The position numbers were made by a program, and so were the translations under genes. Positions 1-7,719 of a stretch of DNA of 20,338 bases are shown in pieces; position 1 is the first letter of the stretch; every line of letters begins with the position of its first letter. Source of the DNA: Deltaproteobacteria bacterium (GTDB lineage Bacteria; Desulfobacterota; Anaeroferrophillalia; Anaeroferrophillales; Tharpellaceae); contig DAOWIX010000044.1 in assembly GCA_030640695.1 (NCBI GenBank), positions 1-20,338 on the forward strand, written 5' to 3'. Below the pieces are notes generated by a model. It saw only the letters and a program-made list of their open reading frames with translations, did no database searches and was not told the origin of the DNA.

Positions 1-492
1 CTGCGACGCCGGGTCGGCCTCCTCTTCCAAAATGCCGATGACCAACTTTTTTTTCCCACGGTCTTAGAAGACGTCACCTTCGGCCCGCTCAATCTCGGCA
101 AAAGTAAAGAGGAGGCCCTATCCATCTCACACCAGGTTTTACAACGCTTAGGCCTTACCGATTTTGCTGATCGCATCACCTTTAAACTTTCCGGCGGTGA
201 AAAAAAACTTGTCGCCCTGGCTACGGTTCTGGCCATGGAGCCGGACGTCCTTTTACTGGATGAACCAACCGCCGGTCTCGACCACAACACCAAACTCCGA
301 TTGATTGAACTGCTCAATGGTTTTACCGATCTTAGCTACCTTGTCATCTCTCACGAATTCGATTTCCTGACCGCCACCACAAATCATATCTACACCCTGG
401 AAAACGGCACAATTGATGTTGATCAAGAGCTCCATATCCACCAACATGAACACGCCCACCTCTCCGGCAAACAACCCCACCGCCACATCTGA
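1..492 (+). CDS. ABC transporter ATP-binding protein, CbiO/NikO-like (3' part, start outside window)
   Basis: This is the C-terminal 163 residues of an ABC ATPase; the frame is open from base 1, so the Walker A motif lies upstream of the window. Visible motifs in order are the Q-loop (LLFQNADDQLF), the signature (LSGGEKK, about base 190), Walker B with D-loop (LLLDEPTAGLD, about 250) and the H-loop (ISHEFDF, about 350). The Q-loop sequence and the 'FGPLNLG' stretch are typical of the energy-coupling ATPase of cobalt/nickel ECF importers (CbiO/NikO). The last 20 or so residues are histidine-rich, with seven His between about 430 and 490, which supports a transition-metal role by inference. The T components and permease would be upstream. 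It ends in a hairpin facing the convergent decarboxylase. The ATPase assignment is firm; metal specificity is probable. Confidence 0.85.
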   Translation: MRRRVGLLFQNADDQLFFPTVLEDVTFGPLNLGKSKEEALSISHQVLQRLGLTDFADRITFKLSGGEKKLVALATVLAMEPDVLLLDEPTAGLDHNTKLRLIELLNGFTDLSYLVISHEFDFLTATTNHIYTLENGTIDVDQELHIHQHEHAHLSGKQPHRHI

Positions 493-507
493 TTTAAACA
501 GTGGAAA

Positions 508-548
508 ATCTTCACTGGCCAGTCCGATCTGAACTGCCCAGTGAAGAT
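508..548. terminator. Hairpin between convergent genes, probable bidirectional terminator
   Basis: A perfect 11-bp inverted repeat (ATCTTCACTGG at 508-518, CCAGTGAAGAT at 538-548) contains a second 4-bp stem (CAGT/ACTG, 520-523 and 533-536). It sits between the stop codons of the transporter ATPase and the decarboxylase. On the plus strand a T5 tract follows about 9 nt later (558-562); on the minus strand a T4 follows directly. This fits a two-way intrinsic terminator, although the plus-strand T-tract is a little distant. Confidence 0.6.
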
Positions 549-568
549 GGTGAAGGCTTTTTGCTCTT

Positions 569-1273
569 TTAACGCTCAGCCTTCTCCAGATCCTTTCTGG
601 CATCGCGATGAAAGTCAACACTCAGATAATCGAGAGTCATCGGCAAATTCAAAACCAGGCGATTGCAGATTTGTATCGACAAGTTACCACTGGTTAAGTC
701 GCACTCAAGCAAGTGGCCCCCCAGGCGGCGGTCGCTGGTGATGAAATGAAAGTGAAAACCCGGAACATTTACCGAAGGCATGAACTCTGGAGTATAGAAT
801 CCTACCAGAGAACCTTCAACATCTTTAAGTCGCATCTCCTTTTGGAAGGCCGTCGCTTCCACCAGAGGCGTATAATTTTTCGTTTTCGGAACTGAGCGGG
901 TGCGAATTTGAGAAAAGCTGCCATCGATACGAATGGCATATAACATGTTTGGGGAAGGCAGACAGCGATCCAGAAAACTATTGAGTGCGCTGTAGTCAAG
1001 CTGTGACTGTATCTCCTCAACACTGAACGGTTGAAAAAAACAGGCCGCTGCAAATGGAGTCTTTTCATCATCTTTTACCTTATGAACAACTCCATCAACA
1101 TCAAATTGATAGGCAATGCCGTCAAGCAGAATTAGTTCACCGTTCAAATCATTGAAGGTCCCAATCCCAAAATCACCAAATTGTTTCAATTCTGATATAG
1201 TCAAAGGGGTCTCATACAGACCTTCCAAGATGGCATTAATCGGGCTGACCATGAAGAGTTCGTTGTGCACCAC
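569..1273 (-). CDS. budA: Alpha-acetolactate decarboxylase
   Basis: This 234-aa enzyme is predicted to convert (S)-2-acetolactate to acetoin and CO2 (EC 4.1.1.5), the step leading to acetoin and 2,3-butanediol. The family hallmark PGFHFHFITSDRRLGGH is present and supplies the three zinc-ligand histidines (about H174, H176, H187 with the chosen start). The conserved arginine region (AIRIDGSF) and the N-terminal GDFGIGTFNDLNGEL are also intact. I chose a GTG start at 1273 because AGGGAGA lies 5 nt upstream; the frame is open further up to 1348 but that extension looks unlike the family and has no obvious SD. No acetolactate synthase or butanediol dehydrogenase is visible, so the gene is an orphan here. 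An alternative symbol is alsD. Family assignment is very secure; the exact start is less so. Confidence 0.92.
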   Translation of the reverse strand: MVHNELFMVSPINAILEGLYETPLTISELKQFGDFGIGTFNDLNGELILLDGIAYQFDVDGVVHKVKDDEKTPFAAACFFQPFSVEEIQSQLDYSALNSFLDRCLPSPNMLYAIRIDGSFSQIRTRSVPKTKNYTPLVEATAFQKEMRLKDVEGSLVGFYTPEFMPSVNVPGFHFHFITSDRRLGGHLLECDLTSGNLSIQICNRLVLNLPMTLDYLSVDFHRDARKDLEKAER

Positions 1274-1341
1274 AGTATTCTCCCTGAAAAATATTTTTGC
1301 TTTCTCCTGCAAATATGCTAAGCATCTCCAACACTTTAACT

Positions 1342-1490
1342 TTAACAACGTAACTATTCAGCTAACCCGCAAATTCTGGGTACACAATCCCGATTTCCTT
1401 CGGAGAATCAGGTTATGTACCCAGAATTTGCTGAAATACGACAATCTATAGAACTTTGTTTACTTACGCTGAATAGCTACCAAATGTTAA
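1342..1490. repeat. Nested palindromic intergenic element (MITE-like)
   Basis: Between the divergent decarboxylase and STAS genes lies a set of nested inverted repeats. The outer arms are TTAACA (1342-1347) and TGTTAA (1485-1490). Next inward are GTAACTATTCAGC (1350-1362) and GCTGAATAGCTAC (1468-1480), 12 of 13 matching. Then comes a perfect 15-bp pair, GCAAATTCTGGGTAC (1369-1383) and GTACCCAGAATTTGC (1417-1431), with a small hairpin in the 33-nt loop. The right side carries about 30 extra unpaired bases. It has no coding capacity. It could be a non-autonomous transposon relic or a structured regulatory region; the copy number in the genome is unknown. Confidence 0.6.
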
Positions 1491-1512
1491 GCACCTCTGG
1501 AGAAAAAATACA

Positions 1513-1845
1513 ATGGAAATTAAAGAGTTTAAAAGAAAAGATGAAACCCTGGTAGCCACTCTTTCAGGTCGTATGGATGCGATGACCTCCACAGGTTTTA
1601 CGGATCAGATGGGAGTGTGGACTGAGACCGGTCTCAAAAGTTTCATAATTGACTGTAGCGCACTTGACTACATCAGCAGTGCCGGGTTACGGGCCATTCT
1701 GGTGACCGCCAAAAAGATTAAAACCATAAACGGTTCATTACAACTTGCCGCCCTCCAGGAAAACGTGCATAACGTTTTCAGCATATCCGGATTTGACAAA
1801 ATCATCCCCATTACCGCAACCCTCGACGATGCCCTCAACCAATAA
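1513..1845 (+). CDS. STAS-domain anti-sigma factor antagonist (RsbV/SpoIIAA-like)
   Basis: A 110-aa single STAS-domain protein. The family core is clear: IIDCSALDYISSAGLRAIL at residues 45-63, with Ser55/Ser56 at the position that is phosphorylated in SpoIIAA/RsbV. In partner switching the unphosphorylated antagonist binds the RsbW-type kinase and frees its target; a SpoIIE-type phosphatase restores it. CTGGAG (1496-1501) precedes the ATG by 11 nt. The next gene (RsbW-like kinase) overlaps its last 17 nt, and the phosphatase is two genes further on, so the full circuit is encoded together. This is the first gene of the run; no convincing sigma-70 promoter was found in the palindromic region upstream. 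Confidence 0.9.
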   Translation: MEIKEFKRKDETLVATLSGRMDAMTSTGFTDQMGVWTETGLKSFIIDCSALDYISSAGLRAILVTAKKIKTINGSLQLAALQENVHNVFSISGFDKIIPITATLDDALNQ

Positions 1846-2275
1846 TCAAGAACATATTTCAGCCGACCATCTCGAGCTGACGGCAGAGCTTAAGAGCCTG
1901 CCTTGTTGCATGGCCTTCGTCAGCGGTCGGGCTCGGCAGTTGGGTTTCAGCTCTAAACGGATTGCGGAGATTGAACTGGTGATCGAGGAGGCCTTGGTCA
2001 ACATTATGGACTACGCCTATCCCGACCAAAGCGGCTGGCTGAAACTGAAGTTAAAAACCGATCCAGAAGAGAGTCTCAGTCTTATGATCAAAGATCAAGG
2101 AGCAGCCTTTAACCCTTTAGAACGAGAAGCCCCAGATCTTGAAGTCGGGCTCATGGAGAGGCCGGTCGGCGGTCTCGGAATTTTCCTGATGAAGGAACTT
2201 ACCGACGATATCTTCTGGCAACGACAAGGTGACGAAAACTGCCTGACCATCATTTTTGCAAAACGCCATGCCTAA
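1829..2275 (+). CDS. Anti-sigma regulatory factor, RsbW-like serine kinase (HATPase_c_2)
   Basis: A 148-aa GHKL-fold protein. The N-box reads ELVIEEALVNIMDYAYP, with Glu and Asn in the ATP/Mg positions, followed by the DQG motif in MIKDQGAAFNP and the glycine-rich lid GGLGIFLMKEL. These match RsbW/SpoIIAB-type kinases, which phosphorylate the STAS antagonist and sequester a sigma factor or another partner. The ATG at 1829 was chosen because the protein from there aligns with the family length; the frame is open upstream only as a shadow of the STAS gene. It overlaps the STAS gene by 17 nt and the next gene by 8 nt. No sigma factor lies in the window, so the output of the switch is unknown. 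Confidence 0.88.
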   Translation: MPSTNNQEHISADHLELTAELKSLPCCMAFVSGRARQLGFSSKRIAEIELVIEEALVNIMDYAYPDQSGWLKLKLKTDPEESLSLMIKDQGAAFNPLEREAPDLEVGLMERPVGGLGIFLMKELTDDIFWQRQGDENCLTIIFAKRHA

Positions 2276-3266
2276 AAACAGACCTCTCATCAGAAAAATA
2301 TTCTTCATCTGCCTGTTCTCCCTTTTACTGACCTCGGGAGTGATTGAAGCTGAAGCCGGCCCGTTAAAAAAGGTTACTTTTATTCCGCTCTGGGTGCCCC
2401 AGGCCCAGTTTGCCGGTTATTACGTTGCCCATGAGACCGGCATCTACAAAGAGCACGGTCTCGAGGTTGAGATCATCAGCGGTGGGCCACAACGCTCGTC
2501 ATCCGACTATCTTAAAGATAAAAAGGCCGACTTTGCCAGTTTATGGCTGGTTACGGGTCTTGATCTCTGCAATCAAGGAGTTGAAGTCGTCAACCTGGCC
2601 CAGATCGTCCAGCGTAGTGCTTTGATGCTGGTCGCCAAAAAGAGTAGCGGCATCCTTAAACCAGCAGATATGGAGGGCCATAAAGTCGGCCTCTGGGGCC
2701 CTCCTTTTGAGATCCAGCCTAAAGCTTTTTTCAAGCAATACGGTTTAACCGTTGAACCGCTACAGCAATCCTACTCGATCAACCTCTTCCTGCGCGACGG
2801 CGTCGCTGTCGCCTCCGCCATGTGGTATAACGAATACCACAGCATTCTCAATGCCGGAATCGACCCTGACGAACTGACCACCTTCTTCTACCACGAACAC
2901 AACCTCAACTACCCCGAAGACGGCATCTATGTCCGCAAAGAGACTTGGCAACAAAAACCAGACCTCTGCCGGGCCTTTGTCAAAGCTTCACTCAAAGGCT
3001 GGCAGCGGGCCTTTGCTGAACCGGAATTAGCCCTCGACATCACGATGCGCAACCTTAAAAAAGAGCATGTCATCAGCAACCGGACTCATCAAAAATGGAT
3101 GCTGAAGCGGATGCGCGATATTATCCTGCCGCCGGATGAACAAACCCGCATAGGGCGCTTGAATGAGGAGGATTTCAAACGAGTCACAGAAAACCTCAAA
3201 AAACAGAACCTCATTGAAAAAACTCCGAACTTTAACGATTTTTATAAACCACCGGCGGGAGAGTGA
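2268..3266 (+). CDS. NMT1/THI5-like periplasmic substrate-binding protein, no transporter nearby
   Basis: A 332-aa exported protein with an N-terminal signal peptide (basic MPKNRPLIRK, then a hydrophobic core, cleavage likely after AEA near residue 30). The mature start (LKKVTFIPLWVPQAQFAGYY, then AHETGIYKEHGLEVEI) is characteristic of the NMT1/THI5-like binding proteins of thiamine-precursor, riboflavin and sulfonate importers. No ABC permease or ATPase accompanies it. Instead it ends 1 nt before a phosphatase with a periplasmic dCache sensor, so it may present a ligand to that sensor; this is inference. ATG 2268 was chosen over an upstream TTG at 2256. It overlaps the kinase gene by 8 nt. 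The ligand cannot be named, and no TPP riboswitch is visible. Confidence 0.82.
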   Translation: MPKNRPLIRKIFFICLFSLLLTSGVIEAEAGPLKKVTFIPLWVPQAQFAGYYVAHETGIYKEHGLEVEIISGGPQRSSSDYLKDKKADFASLWLVTGLDLCNQGVEVVNLAQIVQRSALMLVAKKSSGILKPADMEGHKVGLWGPPFEIQPKAFFKQYGLTVEPLQQSYSINLFLRDGVAVASAMWYNEYHSILNAGIDPDELTTFFYHEHNLNYPEDGIYVRKETWQQKPDLCRAFVKASLKGWQRAFAEPELALDITMRNLKKEHVISNRTHQKWMLKRMRDIILPPDEQTRIGRLNEEDFKRVTENLKKQNLIEKTPNFNDFYKPPAGE

Positions 3267-3267
3267 T

Positions 3268-5250
3268 ATGAATTTACTGCGCCGCCGTGGGATTGCCTTC
3301 AAATTGAGCCTTTGGGTCTTAGGCGGGGTGACTTTGGTCATCGCTATCATTTTGACCTTAAATTACAACGTCACCCGACGCCTGATGGTCGAAAAGATCG
3401 AAGAGAACGCCTTTAACCTGGCCCAGGCCACCGCCAACCGGATCAACTCCCTTTTAAAAGCAGCAGAAAAGATCCCCGCCGGAGTCGCCCTGACCATTGC
3501 CGAGCTCGATCCCAACGATACAGAACTCAAAACCCTGCTGGCAAACCGACTTGAACAAAACCCCGAACTCTTCGGCATCGCGGCCGCCTTCGCCCTCAAG
3601 CCTGATGCTACCGACAAGCTTAAGCTCTACTCGCGCTACTATGTCCGCTCTTATGACCGACTCAAAGAGAGTCCGATAAACTACGACTACCGTTTCCACG
3701 ACTGGTACCAGATCCCCAAAGTAATCGATAAACCACTCTGGAGCGAACCCTATTTCGGCGAGAGCGGAGGCATCGTCATGACCAGCTACTCGACCCCATT
3801 TTATCGACAAAAGCTTGGGACTAAGGAGTTTGCCGGCATCGTCTGCGTCGATTTAAGCCTTAATTGGCTGCGCAATGTTGTATCCTCTCTAAAAATCGGC
3901 GAAACAGGTTATGCTTTTCTCATCACCCGCAACGGAACTTTTGTTACCCATCCCGATCTTGATCTGGTCATGAACGAAACTATCTTCAGTGTCGCCGAAG
4001 CGCGGGGCAATCCCAAAATCCGTGAGATCGGCCGCAGCATGATTGCCGGTGAGAAAGGTTTTACGGCTTTTACCGGGCTGACCAATAACCAAAAATACTG
4101 GATGGCCTACACCCCTCTGCCTGCCAATGGCTGGTCACTCGGGGTACTCTTTCCCCAAAATGAACTGATGGCCGATATCCATAATTTAACTAAAAACATG
4201 CTCGGCTTAGGCCTCGGCGGCTTCTTCCTGATCATGCTGGTAATCCTGCTGGTCTCTGGAAAAATCACCAAACCGCTACGGGCTTTGGCCAAGAGCGCTG
4301 ATGCGATCGCTTCAGGAAATCTTGAAACCGCAATTCCGACCCTCAAAACCGAAGATGAAGTCGGTCGGCTGGCCCTCTCTTTTGCCGGCATGCAGCAAGC
4401 GCTCAAGGAGTACATCAAAAATCTGACGGAGACCACAGCCGCCAAAGAGCGCATTGAAAGTGAGTTAAACATTGCCAGAGAGATCCAGATGGGCATCCTG
4501 CCGAAGATCTTCCCGGCCTTTCCGAACTTGCCTGAATTCAACCTCTACGCCACCATCAAACCAGCCCGCGAGGTCGGCGGCGACCTCTACGACTTCTTCA
4601 TGATCGATGATCAACATCTCTGCTTTACGGTCGGCGACGTCTCCGGCAAAGGGGTGCCGGCGGCCCTCTTCATGGCGATTACGCAAACCCTGATCAAAAC
4701 CCGCATCAGCCGATCATCCACCACCACGCTGCATCAGGTCAATAACGATTTGGCCCGCGACAACCCTTCAATGATGTTTGTCACCCTCTTTTTAGGGATT
4801 TTCAATATCGTCACTGGCGAGCTCGAGTACTGTAACGGCGGCCATAACCCGCCCTACCGGCTCACCCCCGGGAAATCTGAGCCGGTGCAAGAACTGCCGA
4901 CAACCGACGGCATCGCCTTAGGCGTTATGGATGATTTCGCCTTTACCGCCAAAAGCATAACCCTGGCCCCGGGCGAGGCCCTCTTTGTCTTTAGCGACGG
5001 CGTCACCGAAGCCATGAACCAGCGTGATGAGCTTTTCACAGAAGCCCGCCTCGAAAAGATTCTGGCCCCTTTAGCAAAGCAACCGGTGCGCGAGATCTCT
5101 GATCAGGTCATGCAGGAGATCGAAATTTTTGCCGACAACACCCCCCAGAGCGATGACATCACGATCCTGACGATACGTTATATAGGAAAAAAAAGGAATA
5201 ACGATGAACAAACAACCTCGAAGACAAGCCCGCCTCCATGTCAGGGATGA
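3268..5250 (+). CDS. Membrane RsbU/SpoIIE-type PP2C phosphatase with dCache and HAMP domains
   Basis: A 660-aa sensor phosphatase. The order is a first membrane segment (about residues 10-32), a periplasmic dCache region to about 310 (RFHDWYQIPK and TGYAFLITRNGTFVTHP are typical), a second membrane segment (about 312-338), a HAMP linker (KITKPLRALAKSAD to EDEVGRLA), and the SpoIIE/PP2C domain. The phosphatase motifs are present: AREIQMGILP, AREVGGDLYDFF, VGDVSGKGVPAALFMA, GGHNPPY, FSDGVTEA and DDITILTI, including the metal-binding aspartates. It should dephosphorylate the STAS antagonist in response to an extracytoplasmic signal. The ATG at 3268 follows GGGAGAG at good spacing; an upstream in-frame start exists inside the previous gene but would spoil the membrane topology. 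It overlaps the next gene by 47 nt. Confidence 0.93.
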   Translation: MNLLRRRGIAFKLSLWVLGGVTLVIAIILTLNYNVTRRLMVEKIEENAFNLAQATANRINSLLKAAEKIPAGVALTIAELDPNDTELKTLLANRLEQNPELFGIAAAFALKPDATDKLKLYSRYYVRSYDRLKESPINYDYRFHDWYQIPKVIDKPLWSEPYFGESGGIVMTSYSTPFYRQKLGTKEFAGIVCVDLSLNWLRNVVSSLKIGETGYAFLITRNGTFVTHPDLDLVMNETIFSVAEARGNPKIREIGRSMIAGEKGFTAFTGLTNNQKYWMAYTPLPANGWSLGVLFPQNELMADIHNLTKNMLGLGLGGFFLIMLVILLVSGKITKPLRALAKSADAIASGNLETAIPTLKTEDEVGRLALSFAGMQQALKEYIKNLTETTAAKERIESELNIAREIQMGILPKIFPAFPNLPEFNLYATIKPAREVGGDLYDFFMIDDQHLCFTVGDVSGKGVPAALFMAITQTLIKTRISRSSTTTLHQVNNDLARDNPSMMFVTLFLGIFNIVTGELEYCNGGHNPPYRLTPGKSEPVQELPTTDGIALGVMDDFAFTAKSITLAPGEALFVFSDGVTEAMNQRDELFTEARLEKILAPLAKQPVREISDQVMQEIEIFADNTPQSDDITILTIRYIGKKRNNDEQTTSKTSPPPCQG

Positions 5251-6547
5251 TCTTGCCTTTCTGCCAACGGTTCAGACTTTTATCGAAAATACGACTCTAA
5301 CCTTCGGCCTCGGCCAGACCGAAGCCCTGGCCTTAACCCTGGCCGGTGAGGAGATCTTCAACTACCTCTGCACCAGCGTCAAGCCCAAGACCGAGATTGA
5401 AATCAACTGTTATGAGGGCGGTTACTATGCGGCTCTAAACTTCACCCTGCCGATCCATAATTTTGCCATGCGGGCCTTTAACCTGACCGCGACTATCAAC
5501 GTCGACGATGAAAAGAGTCTCGACGAGATGGGCCTGATCATCGCCTCCCGCATGGTTGATTACCTTGAGATAAGCCAAAGCGACAGCGGCCACCTGCAAC
5601 TTTCACTACGCAAAGAAAAAAGCTACCCGAAAGCGCCTGAACATGACCGGACGCCTACCCCTCCACTGACGGAAAAATTTTCAATCGGCACGCCCGATGC
5701 CGAAGAGCTAAAATTTTTCATCTCAAATAGCCGCCATTATACGACACCGGATCTTCTACCCCAGGAATTTTATTATCCCGGCAAAATCGTCGACATGGTC
5801 AACGCCGGTGACTACCGAGCCGCCATCGTGCGAGATGCCAGCGGCCGTATCGGCGGCGGGATCATCTGGTACTGGAGCTCAAGCAAAATGGTGGAGTGTT
5901 ACGGCCCCTACATCTTGGCCGATGATACAACCGCAATCCCCCCTAAACTACGCCAAACCATGGCCAAAGCCCTCCTTGAACATTGCCTTAATGCAATTGC
6001 CAAGAGTCCGGCGACAGGCCTCCTCAATCGATATCCGAGCCCCGATCTGCCACGACACCACTTTGAATCTCTGGGCACAGTTCTGGAGCACCACAACACC
6101 ACCCTGCCCACTGAGATCCCGGCCCTCTTTCGCCAAATGCAGGAAGATCCAGGGACAATCGCCTGGGCTCATCCCGATCTCGAACCCTTTTTGCACAGCG
6201 AATATCAGCGCCTGACCCTGCCGCGCGAGATTCGTTTAACCCGCGACAGCGGCGAAACCACAGCTGACTTTTCGGTTCTAGCCAGCGAATTTGACCGTTC
6301 CCGGCAAAAGGTCACACTGCGCCCCCTATGGGCCGGCAACGATATGAAAAAGAATATCGCTGATCACTTAACCCTTTTTGCCGCAGAAGAACTCGAAAAC
6401 ATCTTCTTTGTCATGGATCTCGGCAGGAGCTGGCAGGCCGCCTTTTTCCCGGCTCTCTCACAAAACGGTTTCACCCCGCGCCTGCTACTACCCTATGGCG
6501 GCAAAGGCGACCTTCTGGTTCTGCAAAACACCGGAGCTCCATCATGA
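5204..6547 (+). CDS. Degenerate HATPase (RsbW-like) fused to GNAT-like domain
   Basis: A 447-aa protein that I can place only by parts. Residues about 15-150 resemble the RsbW kinase fold: ALTLAGEEIFNYL sits where the N-box is expected and GLIIASRMVDYLEI where the lid helix is. The DxG ATP-binding motif is missing (LPIHNF in its place), so kinase activity is doubtful. Residues about 165-447 resemble a double GNAT-like module. Their last 100 or so residues align by eye with the C-terminus of the GNAT protein at 11389-12474 (shared pattern: a hydrophobic strand, then QNGF or QSGYFLGG, then a Gly/Asp turn). AGGAATAACG precedes the ATG. It overlaps the phosphatase by 47 nt and the aminotransferase by 4 nt, so it is surely part of this unit. 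Confidence 0.6.
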   Translation: MNKQPRRQARLHVRDDLAFLPTVQTFIENTTLTFGLGQTEALALTLAGEEIFNYLCTSVKPKTEIEINCYEGGYYAALNFTLPIHNFAMRAFNLTATINVDDEKSLDEMGLIIASRMVDYLEISQSDSGHLQLSLRKEKSYPKAPEHDRTPTPPLTEKFSIGTPDAEELKFFISNSRHYTTPDLLPQEFYYPGKIVDMVNAGDYRAAIVRDASGRIGGGIIWYWSSSKMVECYGPYILADDTTAIPPKLRQTMAKALLEHCLNAIAKSPATGLLNRYPSPDLPRHHFESLGTVLEHHNTTLPTEIPALFRQMQEDPGTIAWAHPDLEPFLHSEYQRLTLPREIRLTRDSGETTADFSVLASEFDRSRQKVTLRPLWAGNDMKKNIADHLTLFAAEELENIFFVMDLGRSWQAAFFPALSQNGFTPRLLLPYGGKGDLLVLQNTGAPS

Positions 6548-7677
6548 GCCCGGTCGCCATCCCTTTAGAAGATCTGGTTCCGGAATATATCAAGCACTTT
6601 ACCGCCTATATTCCGAGTAAACCCGATGACGAACTCAAAAAACTCTACGGTTGCGATCAGCTCTACCGCCTCAACAACAACGAGAATCCGCTCGGCCCAC
6701 CCGCCGCCGCCCGGCCCATCATTGAACATTTTTTAGCGCCCGGAGCAGCTATCTACCCCAGCGGCGACGCTTACCATCTGCGCCAGGCCTTAGGTAAAAA
6801 ATTCGGCCTGGATCCAGACCAGTTTCTGGTCGGCAACGGTGCCAACGAAGTAATCGCTTTCGTCATCAAGGCTTTCTGTCAGGAAGGTGATAACATCGTC
6901 ACCGCCGACAAAACCTTTGCTGTCTACGAATGGATAGCCGAATTTTCCGGCTTTGCGGCCCGCCTAACCCCACTGTTAGATTTCGCTTTTGATGCCGAAG
7001 CCATGCTTGATGCAATCGACAAACGCACCAAGATTCTCTTTATCTGCAATCCCAACAACCCAACCGGCACCTATTGGAACCGGGAGCAACTGACTAATTT
7101 TATGGATCGGGTTGACGGTCGTCAAATCGTTGTCATCGACGAAGCCTATTGCGAATTTGTCGAAAAAGAGGATTTTCCCGATGGCATGGAGCTACTGCGC
7201 CGCTACCCCAATCTCGTGGTCTTTCGCACGTTCTCCAAGATGTACGCCCTGGCCGGACTGCGCATCGGTTATCTGGCAGGATCGTTGGAAATTGTCGATA
7301 TCATCCGCCGTACCTGCGTCGTCTATTCGGTCAACACGCTGGCCCAAAGTGCGGCACTCAAAGCCTTAAACGATGATCAACACATCATTCGCACCCGCAA
7401 TCATATCAGACAAGAAAAAGCCCGGATCCTCCCTTTACTGAACAAACTGGGCCTTGAATATCAGTCCGGCGAAGGCTGTTTCATCATGATAAAGCTACCG
7501 ATGAGCGATACTCTGGCCTATCGCAAACTTATGACAAAAGGGATCATGATCCGCAGCATGACCGGATTCCGCTTCCCCAACTGGATCCGCGTCAGCATCG
7601 GCACCACAGAAGCTATGACGGCCTTTGCCCAAGCACTAACTGAACTTGTTGGAACAGACAATAAACATTTAATTTAG
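6544..7677 (+). CDS. PLP-dependent class I/II aminotransferase, HisC-like
   Basis: A 377-aa fold-type I aminotransferase close to the histidinol-phosphate aminotransferase group. Seen: the N-terminal LNNNENPLGPP, the YPSGDAYHLRQAL region, GNGANEVI, the PLP-ring motif NPNNPTGTY (about residue 169), VVIDEAYCEF (Asp199, Tyr202), and the Schiff-base lysine in FSKMYALAGLRIGY (Lys232). The C-terminal arginine region FRFPNWIRVSIG is intact. No other his genes are nearby, so a role on another amino acid, phosphono-amino acid or biosynthetic intermediate within this operon is more likely than histidine synthesis; that is inference. Its ATG overlaps the previous stop (ATGA). It is followed by a 42-nt gap, the only sizeable gap in the run. 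Confidence 0.9.
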   Translation: MSPVAIPLEDLVPEYIKHFTAYIPSKPDDELKKLYGCDQLYRLNNNENPLGPPAAARPIIEHFLAPGAAIYPSGDAYHLRQALGKKFGLDPDQFLVGNGANEVIAFVIKAFCQEGDNIVTADKTFAVYEWIAEFSGFAARLTPLLDFAFDAEAMLDAIDKRTKILFICNPNNPTGTYWNREQLTNFMDRVDGRQIVVIDEAYCEFVEKEDFPDGMELLRRYPNLVVFRTFSKMYALAGLRIGYLAGSLEIVDIIRRTCVVYSVNTLAQSAALKALNDDQHIIRTRNHIRQEKARILPLLNKLGLEYQSGEGCFIMIKLPMSDTLAYRKLMTKGIMIRSMTGFRFPNWIRVSIGTTEAMTAFAQALTELVGTDNKHLI

Positions 7678-7689
7678 ATCTGGAGGGTG

Positions 7690-7715
7690 TCTAGGAGACT
7701 GTCCTAAAATAGTTA
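7690..7715. other. Short hairpin and IS-end-like sequence at the junction before the TPR-GGDEF gene
   Basis: The 42-nt gap after the aminotransferase contains TAGGA (7692-7696) and TCCTA (7702-7706), a 5-bp stem around GACTG, followed by AATAGTTA (7708-7715). The last motif matches the ends of the palindromic elements at 1350-1480 and 19301-19440. It also places AGGAG 22 nt before the next ATG, too far for an ordinary ribosome binding site. It may be a scar of an insertion event; evidence is weak. Confidence 0.25.
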
Positions 7716-7719
7716 AATT

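Noticed and set aside
253..621. Minus-strand open frame over the end of the transporter ATPase gene
   Set aside because: It is antisense to a frame with clear ABC motifs and crosses the terminator hairpin; no domain is recognisable.
1846..3267. A TPP riboswitch controlling the THI5-like binding protein
   Set aside because: No THI-box core was seen, and the gene overlaps its upstream neighbour, leaving no leader for a riboswitch.
6544..7677. Assignment of the aminotransferase as hisC of histidine biosynthesis
   Set aside because: The family match is good but no other his gene is present and the operon context points elsewhere, so no gene symbol was given.
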